The notes: generated from the letters alone by a model not told the origin. Shown: positions 34,631 to 42,872, counted from the stretch's first letter. The stretch: DNA of 64,000 nucleotides from Clostridium sp. E02 (GCF_003833015.1 NZ_RJLQ01000009.1:109081-173080), one strand, 5' to 3'. Numbers and translations: made by a program.

Positions 34631-35473
34631 TTATCGATCTGGAAACTCCATAGTCATTCGACCAAGTTTTCCGTTTCTAAAATCGTCAATCAGCAGATTG
34701 GAGGCCTTAGCCAGATCCAGTTCTCCACCCTTTGCCAGGCAAGACCGAACCCTCGCAACTTGCTTCAACATCTCCAGCGCATCTTCTGTCTGAATCTCAT
34801 AACGCTCTGCGAGAACCTCTTTATATTTTCCTGTCATAAACCGGATCAGTTCCATAGCAAGTTCATCTTTATCTAATATCTGATCATTAATTGAACCAAT
34901 TAAAGCGAGACGAATCCCTACTTTCTGATCCTCAAACCGAGGCCATAAAATACCTGGAGTATCAAGCAGTTCCAAACTTTTGTTCAGTCTAATCCACTGA
35001 TTCCCCTTGGTTACTCCTGGCTTATTCCCGGTCTTTGTACATGCTTTCCCAGCAAAAGAATTAATAAACGTAGATTTTCCTACATTCGGAATTCCAACTA
35101 CCATTGCGCGGACCGGTCGGTTCAGTATTCCCTTTCGTTTGTCCCGATCTATCTTTTCTTTACACGCTACCTGTACAACACCGTTGATTTGTTTTAGGCC
35201 AGCTCCGCTTTTGGAATTCACTTTTAATACATGATATCCCTTTTCTTCAAAATAGGTAGCCCATGCTTTATTGTAACGTTCGTCTGCAAGATCCGATTTG
35301 TTTAGCAATACCATGCGAGCCTTACCAGCTCCCAAATCATCAATATCAGGATTTCGACTACTTAATGGAACTCTTGCATCAACCAACTCGATAATCAAAT
35401 CAATTAATTTGATATCTTCTTTCATCGCTCTTTTTGCTTTGGTCATATGACCTGGATACCATTGTATATTCAT
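34631..35473 (-). CDS. rbgA: Ribosome biogenesis GTPase RbgA (YlqF)
   Basis: RbgA acts at a late step of 50S assembly. The 280-residue protein is a circularly permuted GTPase: NKSD (LLNKSDLADERY, about 59-70) comes before the P-loop GIPNVGKSTFINSF (about 125-138), then the PGVTKGNQW and LLDTPGILWP switches. The C-terminal helical domain is present. The start MNIQWYPGHM is chosen because GAGGA lies 6 nt upstream; an ATG two codons earlier directly abuts that site. It follows lepB by 10 nt. Confidence 0.97.
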   Translation of the reverse strand: MNIQWYPGHMTKAKRAMKEDIKLIDLIIELVDARVPLSSRNPDIDDLGAGKARMVLLNKSDLADERYNKAWATYFEEKGYHVLKVNSKSGAGLKQINGVVQVACKEKIDRDKRKGILNRPVRAMVVGIPNVGKSTFINSFAGKACTKTGNKPGVTKGNQWIRLNKSLELLDTPGILWPRFEDQKVGIRLALIGSINDQILDKDELAMELIRFMTGKYKEVLAERYEIQTEDALEMLKQVARVRSCLAKGGELDLAKASNLLIDDFRNGKLGRMTMEFPDR

Positions 35474-35483
35474 AAACATTCCT

Positions 35484-36035
35484 CTACTTCGAACGAATTA
35501 ATTCTATCTTACCTACAGGGAGCATTCGAAACCAAACTTTTCCCTTGATCTGACTTCCGCTTACATTACCAATATTGGAAAAACGGCTGTCTTCGCTGCT
35601 GTCTCTATTATCTCCTAAAAGGAAATATTCATCCTCCCCAAGCTTTACTGGTTTTTCTGCCAGTCCAGCAAGAGAAACCCGGCCAAGACCAGCCGGCTGC
35701 TGTAATTTTACGCCATTCATGTAGATGTCATCATTTTTTATCTGCAGGGTCTCCCCTGGCAAACCAATGACACGCTTTACATTCATCTTCTGGTCATCTC
35801 TTTGAAATACAACTACATCAAATCGGTCCGGATGACCGAAATCATAGGAAAGTCGGTTCATCAAAACCACATCATCTGATGCAAGTAGTGGAAGCATGGA
35901 ATGACCCGAAACCACAATCTGTGTTCCATAAGCATAGACCAGAAACCATGCGAATGCAATCACTACTACAATGTCAACGATCCAGTTGACAACATGGCGG
36001 AGTTTGTTATTATCCTCACTGTGATAAAAATCCAT
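35484..36035 (-). CDS. lepB: Signal peptidase I
   Basis: This membrane protease removes signal peptides from exported proteins. The 183-residue protein has one N-terminal transmembrane helix (about 14-36, VNWIVDIVVVIAFAWFLVYAYG), the catalytic serine in VSGHSMLP, the catalytic lysine in NVKRVIGLPGE and the conserved GDNRDSSEDSR. It is the Gram-positive short type. The start is taken as the ATG with AGGTGG 9 nt upstream; a GTG three codons earlier is the alternative. It lies between rplS and rbgA, so the operon joins the signal recognition particle gene ffh with the peptidase that acts later on the same route. Confidence 0.96.
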   Translation of the reverse strand: MDFYHSEDNNKLRHVVNWIVDIVVVIAFAWFLVYAYGTQIVVSGHSMLPLLASDDVVLMNRLSYDFGHPDRFDVVVFQRDDQKMNVKRVIGLPGETLQIKNDDIYMNGVKLQQPAGLGRVSLAGLAEKPVKLGEDEYFLLGDNRDSSEDSRFSNIGNVSGSQIKGKVWFRMLPVGKIELIRSK

Positions 36036-36051
36036 AATTAACACCCACCTA

Positions 36052-36080
36052 CTAAAGAAAGGGACAATTTACATTGTCCC
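36052..36080 (-). terminator. Intrinsic terminator after rplS
   Basis: GGGACAAT, loop GTAA, ATTGTCCC, followed by TTTCTTTA. A perfect 8-bp stem between rplS and lepB. Confidence 0.85.
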
Positions 36081-36097
36081 CCTCATCTGTTCCTTAA

Positions 36098-36445
36098 TTA
36101 TCTTACCAATTCTTTAACCTTAGCTGCTTTACCGACTCTATCTCTTAAGTAATTGAGTTTTGCTCTTCTTACTTTACCCTTTCTAACAACTTCAATGTTG
36201 TCTACAGAAGGGGAGTGAAGTGGCCAGGTTTTTTCTACGCCAATGCCGTTGGAATTCTTTCTAACTGTAAATGTTTCTCTGGAACTACCATTCTGTCTTT
36301 TCATAACAGTTCCTTCGAAAATCTGAATTCTTTCACGAGTTCCCTCTTTGATCTTGTTGTATACTTTAACAGTATCTCCAACATGAAACTCCGGTACGGA
36401 CTGCTTTAACTGTGCTGCTTCGATATTCTTAATAATTTCGTTCAT
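36098..36445 (-). CDS. rplS: 50S ribosomal protein L19
   Basis: L19 lies at the 30S-50S interface. The 115-residue protein begins [35 protein letters not shown] and contains [13 protein letters not shown] and FPLHSP-type ([29 protein letters not shown]) segments, matching the family closely. GGAGG lies about 9 nt before the ATG. It has its own strong promoter inside the trmD-rplS gap, an 85-nt leader that may be structured, and a strong terminator after it, so it can be expressed apart from its neighbours. Confidence 0.98.
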   Translation of the reverse strand: MNEIIKNIEAAQLKQSVPEFHVGDTVKVYNKIKEGTRERIQIFEGTVMKRQNGSSRETFTVRKNSNGIGVEKTWPLHSPSVDNIEVVRKGKVRRAKLNYLRDRVGKAAKVKELVR

Positions 36446-36531
36446 TGTGTGAACCTCCTTGATTTTATTTGATGTTCTTAATACTTCATACTAGAATCCG
36501 TAACAGAGGACCATCGCCTTTCATCACAACA
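36446..36531 (-). promoter_or_regulatory. Candidate L19 (rplS) leader RNA
   Basis: The leader between the rplS promoter and start has GGTCCTCTGTTACGGATTCTAG and possible pairing of its 5' AATGTT with AACATC shortly before the GGAGG. Low-GC Gram-positives have an L19 leader that is thought to bind L19 and repress its own synthesis. I recognise position and general layout, not a proven covariance-model match. Confidence 0.45.
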
Positions 36532-36536
36532 TTCGT

Positions 36537-36565
36537 ATTTTAACACAAAGAATCCAGGAATGCAA
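36537..36565 (-). promoter_or_regulatory. Sigma-A promoter of rplS
   Basis: TTGCAT (36560-36565), 17-nt spacer, TAAAAT (36537-36542), with a TGT extension before the -10. It lies just before the trmD stop in the trmD-rplS gap. Confidence 0.85.
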
Positions 36566-36572
36566 GTCCTTA

Positions 36573-37328
36573 TTATTGAAATAAGTCCTTGTTTCCCTCA
36601 TTTTCCAAAAGCTTTTTTAAATATTCTTTTTCACTTTTTGACAATGAAGCAGTCTCCAACAAATCTGGTCTTCTTTCAGCCGTACGCTTTATGGATTGCT
36701 CTCTACGCCATGTATCAATATTCTTATGATGACCAGATAAAAGGACATCTGGGACTTTTAGATTTCGATATGTTTCCGGTCTGGTATACTGGGGATATTC
36801 TAGTAAATTATCATGAAATGATTCAAACTCAGCAGAAGTTTCGTTGTTTAAAACACCTGGAATTAATCTGGATATGCAATCAATCATAAGCATGGCGGGA
36901 AGTTCTCCACCTGTCAAAACATAATCTCCTACGGAAATATAATCCGTGGCTATCAGCTCCAACGCTCTTTCGTCCACACCTTCATAATGACCACATAAAA
37001 AGACCAAGTCCTCTTCTTTTGATAGTTCCTCTGCGATTGTCTGATTAAAAACCCTCCCCTGGGGAGTGAGATAAATCACACGAGGTTTTTTATCCAGAGT
37101 TTCACACAAGGAATCATAAGCATCACAAATAGGCATCGGCTGCATAACCATACCAGCACCTCCGCCATAAGGATAATCATCTACGCTATGATGCTTATCT
37201 GTTGAATAATCCCGTATGTCAATTGCCTGAACCGATAAAAGCCCTTTTTCTGCTGCTCGTCCAATTATGCTGGTATCCAAACCATTCTTTACCATCTCAG
37301 GAAATAACGTTAATACGTGATAGTTCAT
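36573..37328 (-). CDS. trmD: tRNA (guanine-37 N1)-methyltransferase
   Basis: TrmD methylates G37 of tRNAs that read codons starting with C or G, which prevents frameshifting. The 251-residue protein is a SPOUT-fold enzyme: MNYHVLTLFPEMVKNGL start, DDYPYGGGAGMVMQP, LCGHYEGVDERALE, SVGDYVLTGGELPAMLMIDCISRLIPGVL, which forms the trefoil-knot SAM site, and SGHHKNIDTWRREQS near the end. It follows rimM by 16 nt, the conserved rpsP-rimM-trmD-rplS order. Confidence 0.98.
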   Translation of the reverse strand: MNYHVLTLFPEMVKNGLDTSIIGRAAEKGLLSVQAIDIRDYSTDKHHSVDDYPYGGGAGMVMQPMPICDAYDSLCETLDKKPRVIYLTPQGRVFNQTIAEELSKEEDLVFLCGHYEGVDERALELIATDYISVGDYVLTGGELPAMLMIDCISRLIPGVLNNETSAEFESFHDNLLEYPQYTRPETYRNLKVPDVLLSGHHKNIDTWRREQSIKRTAERRPDLLETASLSKSEKEYLKKLLENEGNKDLFQ

Positions 37329-37344
37329 ACTTTACTCCTCTATT

Positions 37345-37854
37345 TCAATCCAGAAGCCCGTCCATAATATGAACCATAACGATCCCTTGATCCAGATTTA
37401 CATCAAGAACACATTCTTTGATTGCTGGAAACAGGACTTCCTTCCCTTCTTGCGTCGTTACAACATAAACGTCATTGGCACCTGTCTTAATCACGTCGGT
37501 TAATGTTCCAAATTCCATCTGTTCATCGGTAACTACCTTAAGACCAATCAGATCAAAAATAAAATTCTCATCCGGTCCAAGCTCTACGGCCTGTTCTCTC
37601 GGTATCAACAAATCTTTCCCTTTGTATTTTTCAATCTCGTTAATCGAATCGATTCCCTTGAATTTTAAAATAGCCATATTTTTGAAGAATTTTACCCCTT
37701 CAATTTCCAAATCCACTTGTTCTTTGCCCGTATCAAGAATTACCTTTTTCAATTTTTTAAATCGAGCTGCATCATCTGTGGTAGGAAATACCTTTACTTC
37801 TCCCCGTAACCCATGGGTAGAGGATATTATTCCGACTCTTAACAAATTTTCCAT
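37345..37854 (-). CDS. rimM: Ribosome maturation factor RimM
   Basis: RimM binds ribosomal protein S19 and helps fold the head of the 30S subunit. The 169-residue protein has the N-terminal RimM beta barrel ([29 protein letters not shown]) and the C-terminal PRC-barrel ([32 protein letters not shown]), ending in [17 protein letters not shown], which is typical. GGAGAG precedes the ATG. It is set off from khpA by two terminator-like hairpins, unusual inside this operon. Confidence 0.96.
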   Translation of the reverse strand: MENLLRVGIISSTHGLRGEVKVFPTTDDAARFKKLKKVILDTGKEQVDLEIEGVKFFKNMAILKFKGIDSINEIEKYKGKDLLIPREQAVELGPDENFIFDLIGLKVVTDEQMEFGTLTDVIKTGANDVYVVTTQEGKEVLFPAIKECVLDVNLDQGIVMVHIMDGLLD

Positions 37855-37874
37855 CTATCTCTCCATATTATACA

Positions 37875-37900
37875 AAAGAAACCGGATAATAGTATCCGGC
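37875..37900 (-). terminator. Second hairpin terminator between khpA and rimM
   Basis: GCCGGATA, loop CTAT, TATCCGG, followed by TTTCTTTTG, 21 nt before the rimM start. Confidence 0.6.
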
Positions 37901-37919
37901 TTATTTCTAAATGTTTCCA

Positions 37920-37938
37920 CATAAACCAATGGTTTATG
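37920..37938 (-). repeat. 8-bp palindrome between the two khpA-rimM hairpins
   Basis: CATAAACC, AT(T) loop, GGTTTATG. A perfect inverted repeat lying between the two terminator-like hairpins. It has no T tract and its role is unknown. Confidence 0.5.
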
Positions 37939-37940
37939 GA

Positions 37941-37977
37941 ACAAAAGAAGACCGTCTCCCGACAGGTCGGCGGTCTT
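37941..37977 (-). terminator. First hairpin terminator after khpA
   Basis: AAGACCG pairs with CGGTCTT, and CCGAC with GTCGG inside it (with a bulge), followed by CTTTTGTT. It begins six bases after the khpA stop codon. Confidence 0.65.
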
Positions 37978-37982
37978 ATCCA

Positions 37983-38219
37983 TTACTGTATTTCTACAGT
38001 AACTTTTTTGTCTTCTTTGGAAGCTGCTGCTTTTACAACAGAGCGGATGGCTTTTGCAATCCTACCCTGCTTGCCAATCACCTTACCCATATCGGAAGGT
38101 TCAACCGTAAGTTCAAGAACGATTTCATCGTCTTTTACAGTCTCAGTAACAGCAACATGATCTGGATAATCAACCAGTGCTTTTGCAATTACTTCTACTA
38201 ATTCCTTCATATGCTTCAC
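37983..38219 (-). CDS. khpA: KH-domain RNA-binding protein KhpA
   Basis: KhpA (YlqC) is a small RNA-binding protein that pairs with KhpB in Firmicutes and affects cell division and mRNA regulation. The 78-residue protein has the KH signature GKVIGKQGRIAKAIRSVVKAAA (about 42-63) after a beta-rich first half (VAVTETVKDDEIVLELTVEPSD). It is in the conserved place directly after rpsP, 6 nt away. It is followed by terminator-like hairpins. Confidence 0.96.
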   Translation of the reverse strand: MKHMKELVEVIAKALVDYPDHVAVTETVKDDEIVLELTVEPSDMGKVIGKQGRIAKAIRSVVKAAASKEDKKVTVEIQ

Positions 38220-38225
38220 CTCTCA

Positions 38226-38468
38226 CTACTGGATACCGGCGATCTTTAAAAGCTTGCTTACAACTTCAGTTGGCTGAGCACCTGTTGCTAACCATTTCTT
38301 TGCATCTTCTTCGTTAAACTTGATTACACTTGGTTCTGTATTCGGATCATAGTAACCAATTTCTTCGATGAATCTTCCATCTCTAGGAGATCTGGAATCT
38401 GCAACTACAATTCTATAGAAAGGAGCCTTTTTCTGACCCAATCTTTTTAATCTCATCTTTACTGCCAT
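38226..38468 (-). CDS. rpsP: 30S ribosomal protein S16
   Basis: The 80-residue protein begins [42 protein letters not shown], the S16 signature, and ends in the typical [24 protein letters not shown]16 is an early 30S assembly protein. GGAGGTG precedes the ATG. It lies between ffh and khpA in the conserved order. A promoter candidate precedes it. Confidence 0.98.
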   Translation of the reverse strand: MAVKMRLKRLGQKKAPFYRIVVADSRSPRDGRFIEEIGYYDPNTEPSVIKFNEEDAKKWLATGAQPTEVVSKLLKIAGIQ

Positions 38469-38487
38469 TTTTTATTTCACCTCCTTA

Positions 38488-38516
38488 AATCTACAATTAA
38501 ATATATATATAGTCAA
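38488..38516 (-). promoter_or_regulatory. Candidate internal promoter before rpsP
   Basis: TTGACT (38511-38516), 17-nt AT-rich spacer, TAGATT (38488-38493). It would boost ribosomal protein expression over ffh. A small CAAGGCAG/CTGCATTG hairpin lies just upstream. Confidence 0.55.
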
Positions 38517-38547
38517 TGCAGGAAACTGCCTTGCTAACGTGATTAAT

Positions 38548-39903
38548 TTAAAACGGTAATTTCAATTTTCCTAGTAAACCGCCACCATGACGCTTACCTG
38601 CGCCACCCATCATACCCGGAAGCTGTTTCATCATCTTTTTCATCTGTTCAAACTGTTTGACAATGCGATTCACTTCACCGATATCGACACCAGCACCTTT
38701 TGCTACCCGCTGCTTTCTAGAAGCATTCTTCATAAGATCTGGACTGGTTCTCTCTTTGTTACTCATAGAAAGAATGATCGCTTCCACACGATCCATAGCT
38801 TTTTCATCAAAATCCATATCCTTCATCTGTCCCATACCTGGCATCATGCTCATAATGCTAGACATACCGCCCATCTTTTTGATCTGGCTCATCTGGTCCA
38901 AGAAGTCATTGTAATCAAATTCTGCTTTTCTTAATTTCTTTGATAATTCTTTCGCTTTTTCTTCGTCTACCTGGGTTCCTGCTTTTTCAATTAGAGAAAG
39001 GATATCCCCCATACCAAGAATTCTGGAAGCCATACGATCTGGATAAAATTGCTCCAAATCTGAAAGTTTCTCCCCCATACCCACGTAAAGAACCGGTTTG
39101 CCTGTTACTGCTCGAATGGAAAGTGCAGAACCACCTCTGGTATCTCCATCTAATTTGGTAATAATCACTCCGTCAATCCCGACTTTGTCATTGAACATTC
39201 CAGCTACATTTACTGCATCTTGTCCTGTCATTGCATCTACTACCAGAATTGTCTGATCTACTTCCACTACAGCTTTGATTTCTTTTAGTTCATCCATCAT
39301 GTCCTCATCAATATGAAGACGTCCTGCAGTATCTAAGATTACGGTATTTTGACCATTCTTTGCTGCGGATGCAATGGCAGCTTTTGCAATATCGGCAGGT
39401 TTCTGATTTTCTCCCATGGAAAATACCGGAACATCCTGTTTTTCGCCGTTAATCTGTAACTGTTTTATGGCAGCTGGACGATAGACATCGCAAGCCACTA
39501 ACAACGGATTTCTGCCTTTTGTTTTCAATTTTCCTGCAATCTTAGCAGTCGTTGTAGTTTTACCTGCCCCTTGAAGACCAGCCATCAGAATGACTGTGAT
39601 TTCTCCTGCAGGTTTTAACTGAATTTCTGTTGTCTCAGAGCCCATCAGTGTTACCAGCTCTTCATTCACAATCTTTATTACCATCTGTCCCGGAGTTAGA
39701 CTATTCTGGACATCTTGGCCCACAGCCCTCTCTTGAACAGCTTGAATAAACTGTTTCACTACCTTAAAATTAACATCAGCTTCTAACAAAGCCATCTTAA
39801 CTTCTTTTAATGCTGCTTTTACATCGGTCTCAGACAAACGTCCTTTGCCCCGCAAATTTTTGAATACAGTTTGTAATTTATCGGATAAGCTCTCAAAAGC
39901 CAT
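38548..39903 (-). CDS. ffh: Signal recognition particle protein Ffh
   Basis: Ffh is the SRP54 GTPase that binds signal sequences and 4.5S/6S RNA for co-translational membrane targeting. The 451-residue protein shows the N domain start MAFESLSDKLQTVFKNLRGKGRLSE, the G domain P-loop GLQGAGKTTTTAKIAGKL (about 108-125), DTAGRLHID, TKLDGDTRGG, and the methionine-rich M domain with MPGMGQMKDMDFDEKAMDRVEAIILSMSNKER. It follows ylxM by 11 nt. Confidence 0.98.
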   Translation of the reverse strand: MAFESLSDKLQTVFKNLRGKGRLSETDVKAALKEVKMALLEADVNFKVVKQFIQAVQERAVGQDVQNSLTPGQMVIKIVNEELVTLMGSETTEIQLKPAGEITVILMAGLQGAGKTTTTAKIAGKLKTKGRNPLLVACDVYRPAAIKQLQINGEKQDVPVFSMGENQKPADIAKAAIASAAKNGQNTVILDTAGRLHIDEDMMDELKEIKAVVEVDQTILVVDAMTGQDAVNVAGMFNDKVGIDGVIITKLDGDTRGGSALSIRAVTGKPVLYVGMGEKLSDLEQFYPDRMASRILGMGDILSLIEKAGTQVDEEKAKELSKKLRKAEFDYNDFLDQMSQIKKMGGMSSIMSMMPGMGQMKDMDFDEKAMDRVEAIILSMSNKERTSPDLMKNASRKQRVAKGAGVDIGEVNRIVKQFEQMKKMMKQLPGMMGGAGKRHGGGLLGKLKLPF

Positions 39904-39914
39904 ACAATGCCCTC

Positions 39915-40265
39915 CTAATGAGTTTCCAGCTCTATGATTTCGCCCGATATCTCTTCGATGCGATGGATCAGATTTCGGTCAGACGTTTCAGTAAACTGTT
40001 TTGTCAGACTTTTGATTTCTACCGCTAGTTTCTTTGTCTGTTCAAATTTTTCAACCAAATGAAGCTTTTCTTCATAACCATTCAGGATTTTATCACACCG
40101 TTTAATCAGGTCATGAACCCCCTGACGGCTGATCCCACGTTCATTGGCTATCTCACTTAGCGAAAGATCATAAAATATCACATCTTCATACACCTGTCTT
40201 TGGTGCTCAGTCAAAAGAGCGCCATAGAAATCATATAAAAAACCTTGTCTTGCAATCTTCTCCAT
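39915..40265 (-). CDS. ylxM: YlxM family helix-turn-helix protein
   Basis: The 116-residue protein of the YlxM/p13 family is usually encoded just before ffh and is thought to assist the SRP pathway. It shows a sigma-70 region 4-like helix-turn-helix: LTEHQRQVYEDVIFYDLSLSEIANERGISRQGVHDLIKRC (about 20-58), then a coiled C-terminal part. The start MEKIARQGF is chosen for AGGTGA nearby; eight extra codons upstream would reach into the promoter -10 box. It is the first gene of the ffh operon. Confidence 0.93.
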   Translation of the reverse strand: MEKIARQGFLYDFYGALLTEHQRQVYEDVIFYDLSLSEIANERGISRQGVHDLIKRCDKILNGYEEKLHLVEKFEQTKKLAVEIKSLTKQFTETSDRNLIHRIEEISGEIIELETH

Positions 40266-40280
40266 AACATCACCTGTGAT

Positions 40281-40309
40281 ATCATACAATATTTTTTTTG
40301 AGGTGTCAA
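40281..40309 (-). promoter_or_regulatory. Sigma-A promoter of the ylxM-ffh operon
   Basis: TTGACA (40304-40309), 17-nt spacer, TATGAT (40281-40286). A near-consensus promoter with an almost leaderless start; the ribosome site lies right behind the -10 region. Confidence 0.88.
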
Positions 40310-40320
40310 GTGTTTTTTCT

Positions 40321-40986
40321 TTACACCCTGTTCTTTAAAAATTTTTCCATATAACAATAAAGCTTTTTGCTGTGAACTACATAGCTTCCATGAGTTTCGC
40401 CCGCAAGAATTCTAAGGCAGCTATTTTTAATCTTTGAAGCCAGATAAACCGTGTGGGAATGACGAACCATATCTTTTTCTCCAGCCAGAACTAAGGTCGG
40501 AACAGCAATTTGTTCTAGTTCCTTTCCAGATATCTTAGGCTCTCTCAACATCATTCGAACCCTGGGATCACGAAAAACCAGTGCAAGGAACCCATAAAAA
40601 ATGAGCCATCGGCGCTTTAGCCCTTCCGGGTATGCATTGGCACCGCAGATCACCATTTTCGAGAAAAGTTTCGGATGCTTAACCGCTGCTAGTATTCCTA
40701 TGATTGCTCCGTCGCTGAATCCACAGTAGATCGGATAATTCAACTTCAAAATCCGGACAAACTCTGCCACATCTTCTGCCATCTGCTCATAGCTGATCGT
40801 TTCTTTTCCAGCACTTTTACCATGCCCCCTGGAATCCATGGAATATACCGTATAATCCTTATGAAGCAGATTCGCTGTTTCTTTAAAAATCTTGTGATCT
40901 TCCCCGTTTCCATGAACCAGTATCATGGCTGGTCCTCTGCCCGAAACTTCATAATAAAGCCGAATTCCATTCACTGTTATATACAC
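40321..40986 (-). CDS. Alpha/beta hydrolase
   Basis: The 221-residue cytoplasmic protein has the alpha/beta-hydrolase fold: oxyanion HGNGEDHKIF, DSRGHGKS, nucleophile elbow GFSDGA (Ser about 92), acid in AGEKDMV and histidine in GETHGSYV. All three catalytic residues are present. Substrate is unknown. No signal peptide. It follows the glyoxalase-like gene by 11 nt and probably shares its transcript. It ends shortly before the ylxM promoter. Confidence 0.88.
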   Translation of the reverse strand: MYITVNGIRLYYEVSGRGPAMILVHGNGEDHKIFKETANLLHKDYTVYSMDSRGHGKSAGKETISYEQMAEDVAEFVRILKLNYPIYCGFSDGAIIGILAAVKHPKLFSKMVICGANAYPEGLKRRWLIFYGFLALVFRDPRVRMMLREPKISGKELEQIAVPTLVLAGEKDMVRHSHTVYLASKIKNSCLRILAGETHGSYVVHSKKLYCYMEKFLKNRV

Positions 40987-40997
40987 CTTTTTTCTCC

Positions 40998-41363
40998 TTA
41001 CTTATCCGGAACTATTTCCAGCCAGTATCCGTCAGGATCGCTTATAAAGTAGATTCCCATGGCAGGATTTTCAAAACATATCACTCCCATTTTTTTGTGC
41101 TTTTCATAACATGCTTCATATTCGTCGGTATGAAATGCAAGATGAAATTCACACTCACCAAGATTATATGGTTCCTTCCGATCCCTAAGATAAGTAAGTT
41201 CCAGCGTAAAATCCGTCTTCCCATCTCCTAGATAAATTAGTTTAAAAGAACCATCTTCTGCATTCTTCTCCCTTACTGGAGTAAGTCCCAATGCTTCTTT
41301 ATAAAACTGTAAACTTTTTTCCAGATTAAGAACATTAAAATTAAAGTGATTGAATGTAATCAT
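40998..41363 (-). CDS. VOC/glyoxalase I-like protein
   Basis: The 121-residue protein of the vicinal-oxygen-chelate family is closest to lactoylglutathione lyase. It shows paired beta-alpha-beta-beta-beta modules and the metal ligands in ITFNHFNFNV (His5), DFTLELTYL (Glu), EFHLAFHTD (His) and YWLEIVPDK (Glu). Glyoxalase I disposes of methylglyoxal, but Firmicutes of this kind often lack glutathione, so the true substrate is uncertain. GGAGG precedes the ATG. It is downstream of the serS terminator and pairs with an alpha/beta hydrolase gene. Confidence 0.8.
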   Translation of the reverse strand: MITFNHFNFNVLNLEKSLQFYKEALGLTPVREKNAEDGSFKLIYLGDGKTDFTLELTYLRDRKEPYNLGECEFHLAFHTDEYEACYEKHKKMGVICFENPAMGIYFISDPDGYWLEIVPDK

Positions 41364-41407
41364 ATGGTTTTCCTCCTTTTTATCAATTTTCTTCCTCTAC
41401 ACGTTTT

Positions 41408-41442
41408 ATAAAAGGGCCCGACCTTTAAAGGGTCAGACCCTG
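41408..41442 (-). terminator. Intrinsic terminator after serS
   Basis: AGGGTCTGACC pairs with GGTCGGGCCCT (wobble pairs included) around CTTTAAA, followed by TTTTAT. Confidence 0.78.
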
Positions 41443-41451
41443 AATCTTTGA

Positions 41452-42741
41452 TTACTTTTGAGGAACAAGTGCCTTTTGTCCACCCATATATGGCTGTAGT
41501 GCTTCCGGAATTCTTACGGTTCCATCTGCTTCTAGATTGTTTTCTAAGAAAGCAATCAGCATTCTCGGTGGTGCAACCACCGTATTGTTTAAGGTATGGG
41601 CAAAATACTTTTTCCCATCCTCTCCAGCCACTCGAATTTTCAGACGTCTCGCCTGAGCATCCCCTAAGTTCGAACAACTTCCTACTTCAAAATACTTTTT
41701 CTGTCTTGGAGACCATGCTTCCACATCCACTGATTTTACCTTTAAGTCTGCTAGATCCCCAGAACAACATTCCAGCGTTCTTACTGGTATATCAAGAGAG
41801 CGGAATAAATCAACTGTATTCTTCCACAGTTTTTCATACCAGTCCATACTCTCCTCTGGATTACAAACAACGATCATTTCCTGTTTTTCAAACTGGTGGA
41901 TCCGATATACGCCTCGTTCTTCTAATCCATGAGCACCCTTTTCTTTACGGAAACAAGGAGAATAACTAGTCAAAGTCTGAGGGAGTTCCCCCTCTTGCAA
42001 AATTGTATCAATGTATTTACCGATCATGGAATGTTCACTTGTACCAATCAGGTAAAGATCTTCCCCTTCTATCTTATACATCATTGCATCCATCTCCGCA
42101 AAACTCATAACGCCTGTTACTACTTCGCTGCGGATCATAAAAGGTGGAATACAATAGGTGAATCCACGATTGATCATAAAATCTCTTGCATATGAAATAA
42201 CGGAAGAATGAAGTCTAGCAATGTCACCCATTAAATAATAGAAACCGTTACCAGCCACTTTTCTTGCGCTCTCTAGATCGATTCCATGAAAGCGTTCCAT
42301 GATATCGGTGTGATACGGAATTTCAAATTCTGGAACCACAGCCTCTCCATATCGTTCCACTTCAACGTTCTCACTGTCATCCTTTCCAATGGGCACGCTG
42401 GAATCTATGATATTTGGTATGATCATCATGATTTTTTTAATCTTTTCATCCAGTTCGCGCTCCTTTTCTTCCAGTTCAGCCAGATGATCGGAAGCATCCG
42501 TGACTTTTTTCTTCATATCTTCTGCTTCTTCTTTTTTCCCTTGTCCCATTAAGGCGCCGATCTGTTTGGAAAGTTTGTTGCGTTCCGCTCTTAAAGCATC
42601 TCCTTCCTGCTTTGCCACACGGCTACGAGCATCCAACTCGATGACCTCATCGACCATTGGAAGCTTGCTGTCCTGAAATTTATTCTTAATGTTTTCCTTT
42701 ACAATTTCAGGATTTTCTCTTACAAACTTTAAATCTAACAT
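41452..42741 (-). CDS. serS: Seryl-tRNA synthetase
   Basis: The 429-residue class II synthetase charges tRNA-Ser. The N-terminal coiled-coil arm (about 30-105: QEGDALRAERNKLSKQIGALMGQGKKEE and KEEAEDM) reaches the tRNA long arm. The class II motifs follow: TSEHSMIGKYIDTIL, SPCFRKEKGAHGLEERGVYRIHQFEKQEM (motif 2) and NNTVVAPPRMLIAFLENN (motif 3). GGAGG precedes the ATG. A TATAAT 65 nt upstream abuts the ECF gene's terminator and could start its transcript. No T-box was recognised. Confidence 0.98.
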   Translation of the reverse strand: MLDLKFVRENPEIVKENIKNKFQDSKLPMVDEVIELDARSRVAKQEGDALRAERNKLSKQIGALMGQGKKEEAEDMKKKVTDASDHLAELEEKERELDEKIKKIMMIIPNIIDSSVPIGKDDSENVEVERYGEAVVPEFEIPYHTDIMERFHGIDLESARKVAGNGFYYLMGDIARLHSSVISYARDFMINRGFTYCIPPFMIRSEVVTGVMSFAEMDAMMYKIEGEDLYLIGTSEHSMIGKYIDTILQEGELPQTLTSYSPCFRKEKGAHGLEERGVYRIHQFEKQEMIVVCNPEESMDWYEKLWKNTVDLFRSLDIPVRTLECCSGDLADLKVKSVDVEAWSPRQKKYFEVGSCSNLGDAQARRLKIRVAGEDGKKYFAHTLNNTVVAPPRMLIAFLENNLEADGTVRIPEALQPYMGGQKALVPQK

Positions 42742-42816
42742 GGTATTCCTCCTGGTTTCTCCTCAATATTCTCTGCGAATTCAATTCACATCATAATCTG
42801 CCGTTGATTATACTAC

Positions 42817-42844
42817 AAAAAAAGGGCAAAGAAAAGCCCTTTTC
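42817..42844 (-). terminator. Intrinsic terminator after the ECF S-component gene
   Basis: AAAAGGGC, loop TTTTCTTT, GCCC followed by seven T. A TATAAT (42807-42812) follows it directly and may be the -10 of a serS promoter, though its -35 is poor. Confidence 0.8.
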
Positions 42845-42872
42845 CCAAAATTCCCCTTTCGTTCCTAGATTA

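Noticed and set aside
41360..41677. 105-residue minus-strand frame inside serS
   Set aside because: Shadow of serS in another frame, running across the serS terminator.
42742..42872. T-box leader before serS
   Set aside because: The gap is about 130 nt, has the preceding gene's terminator, and no T-box motif or antiterminator was found.
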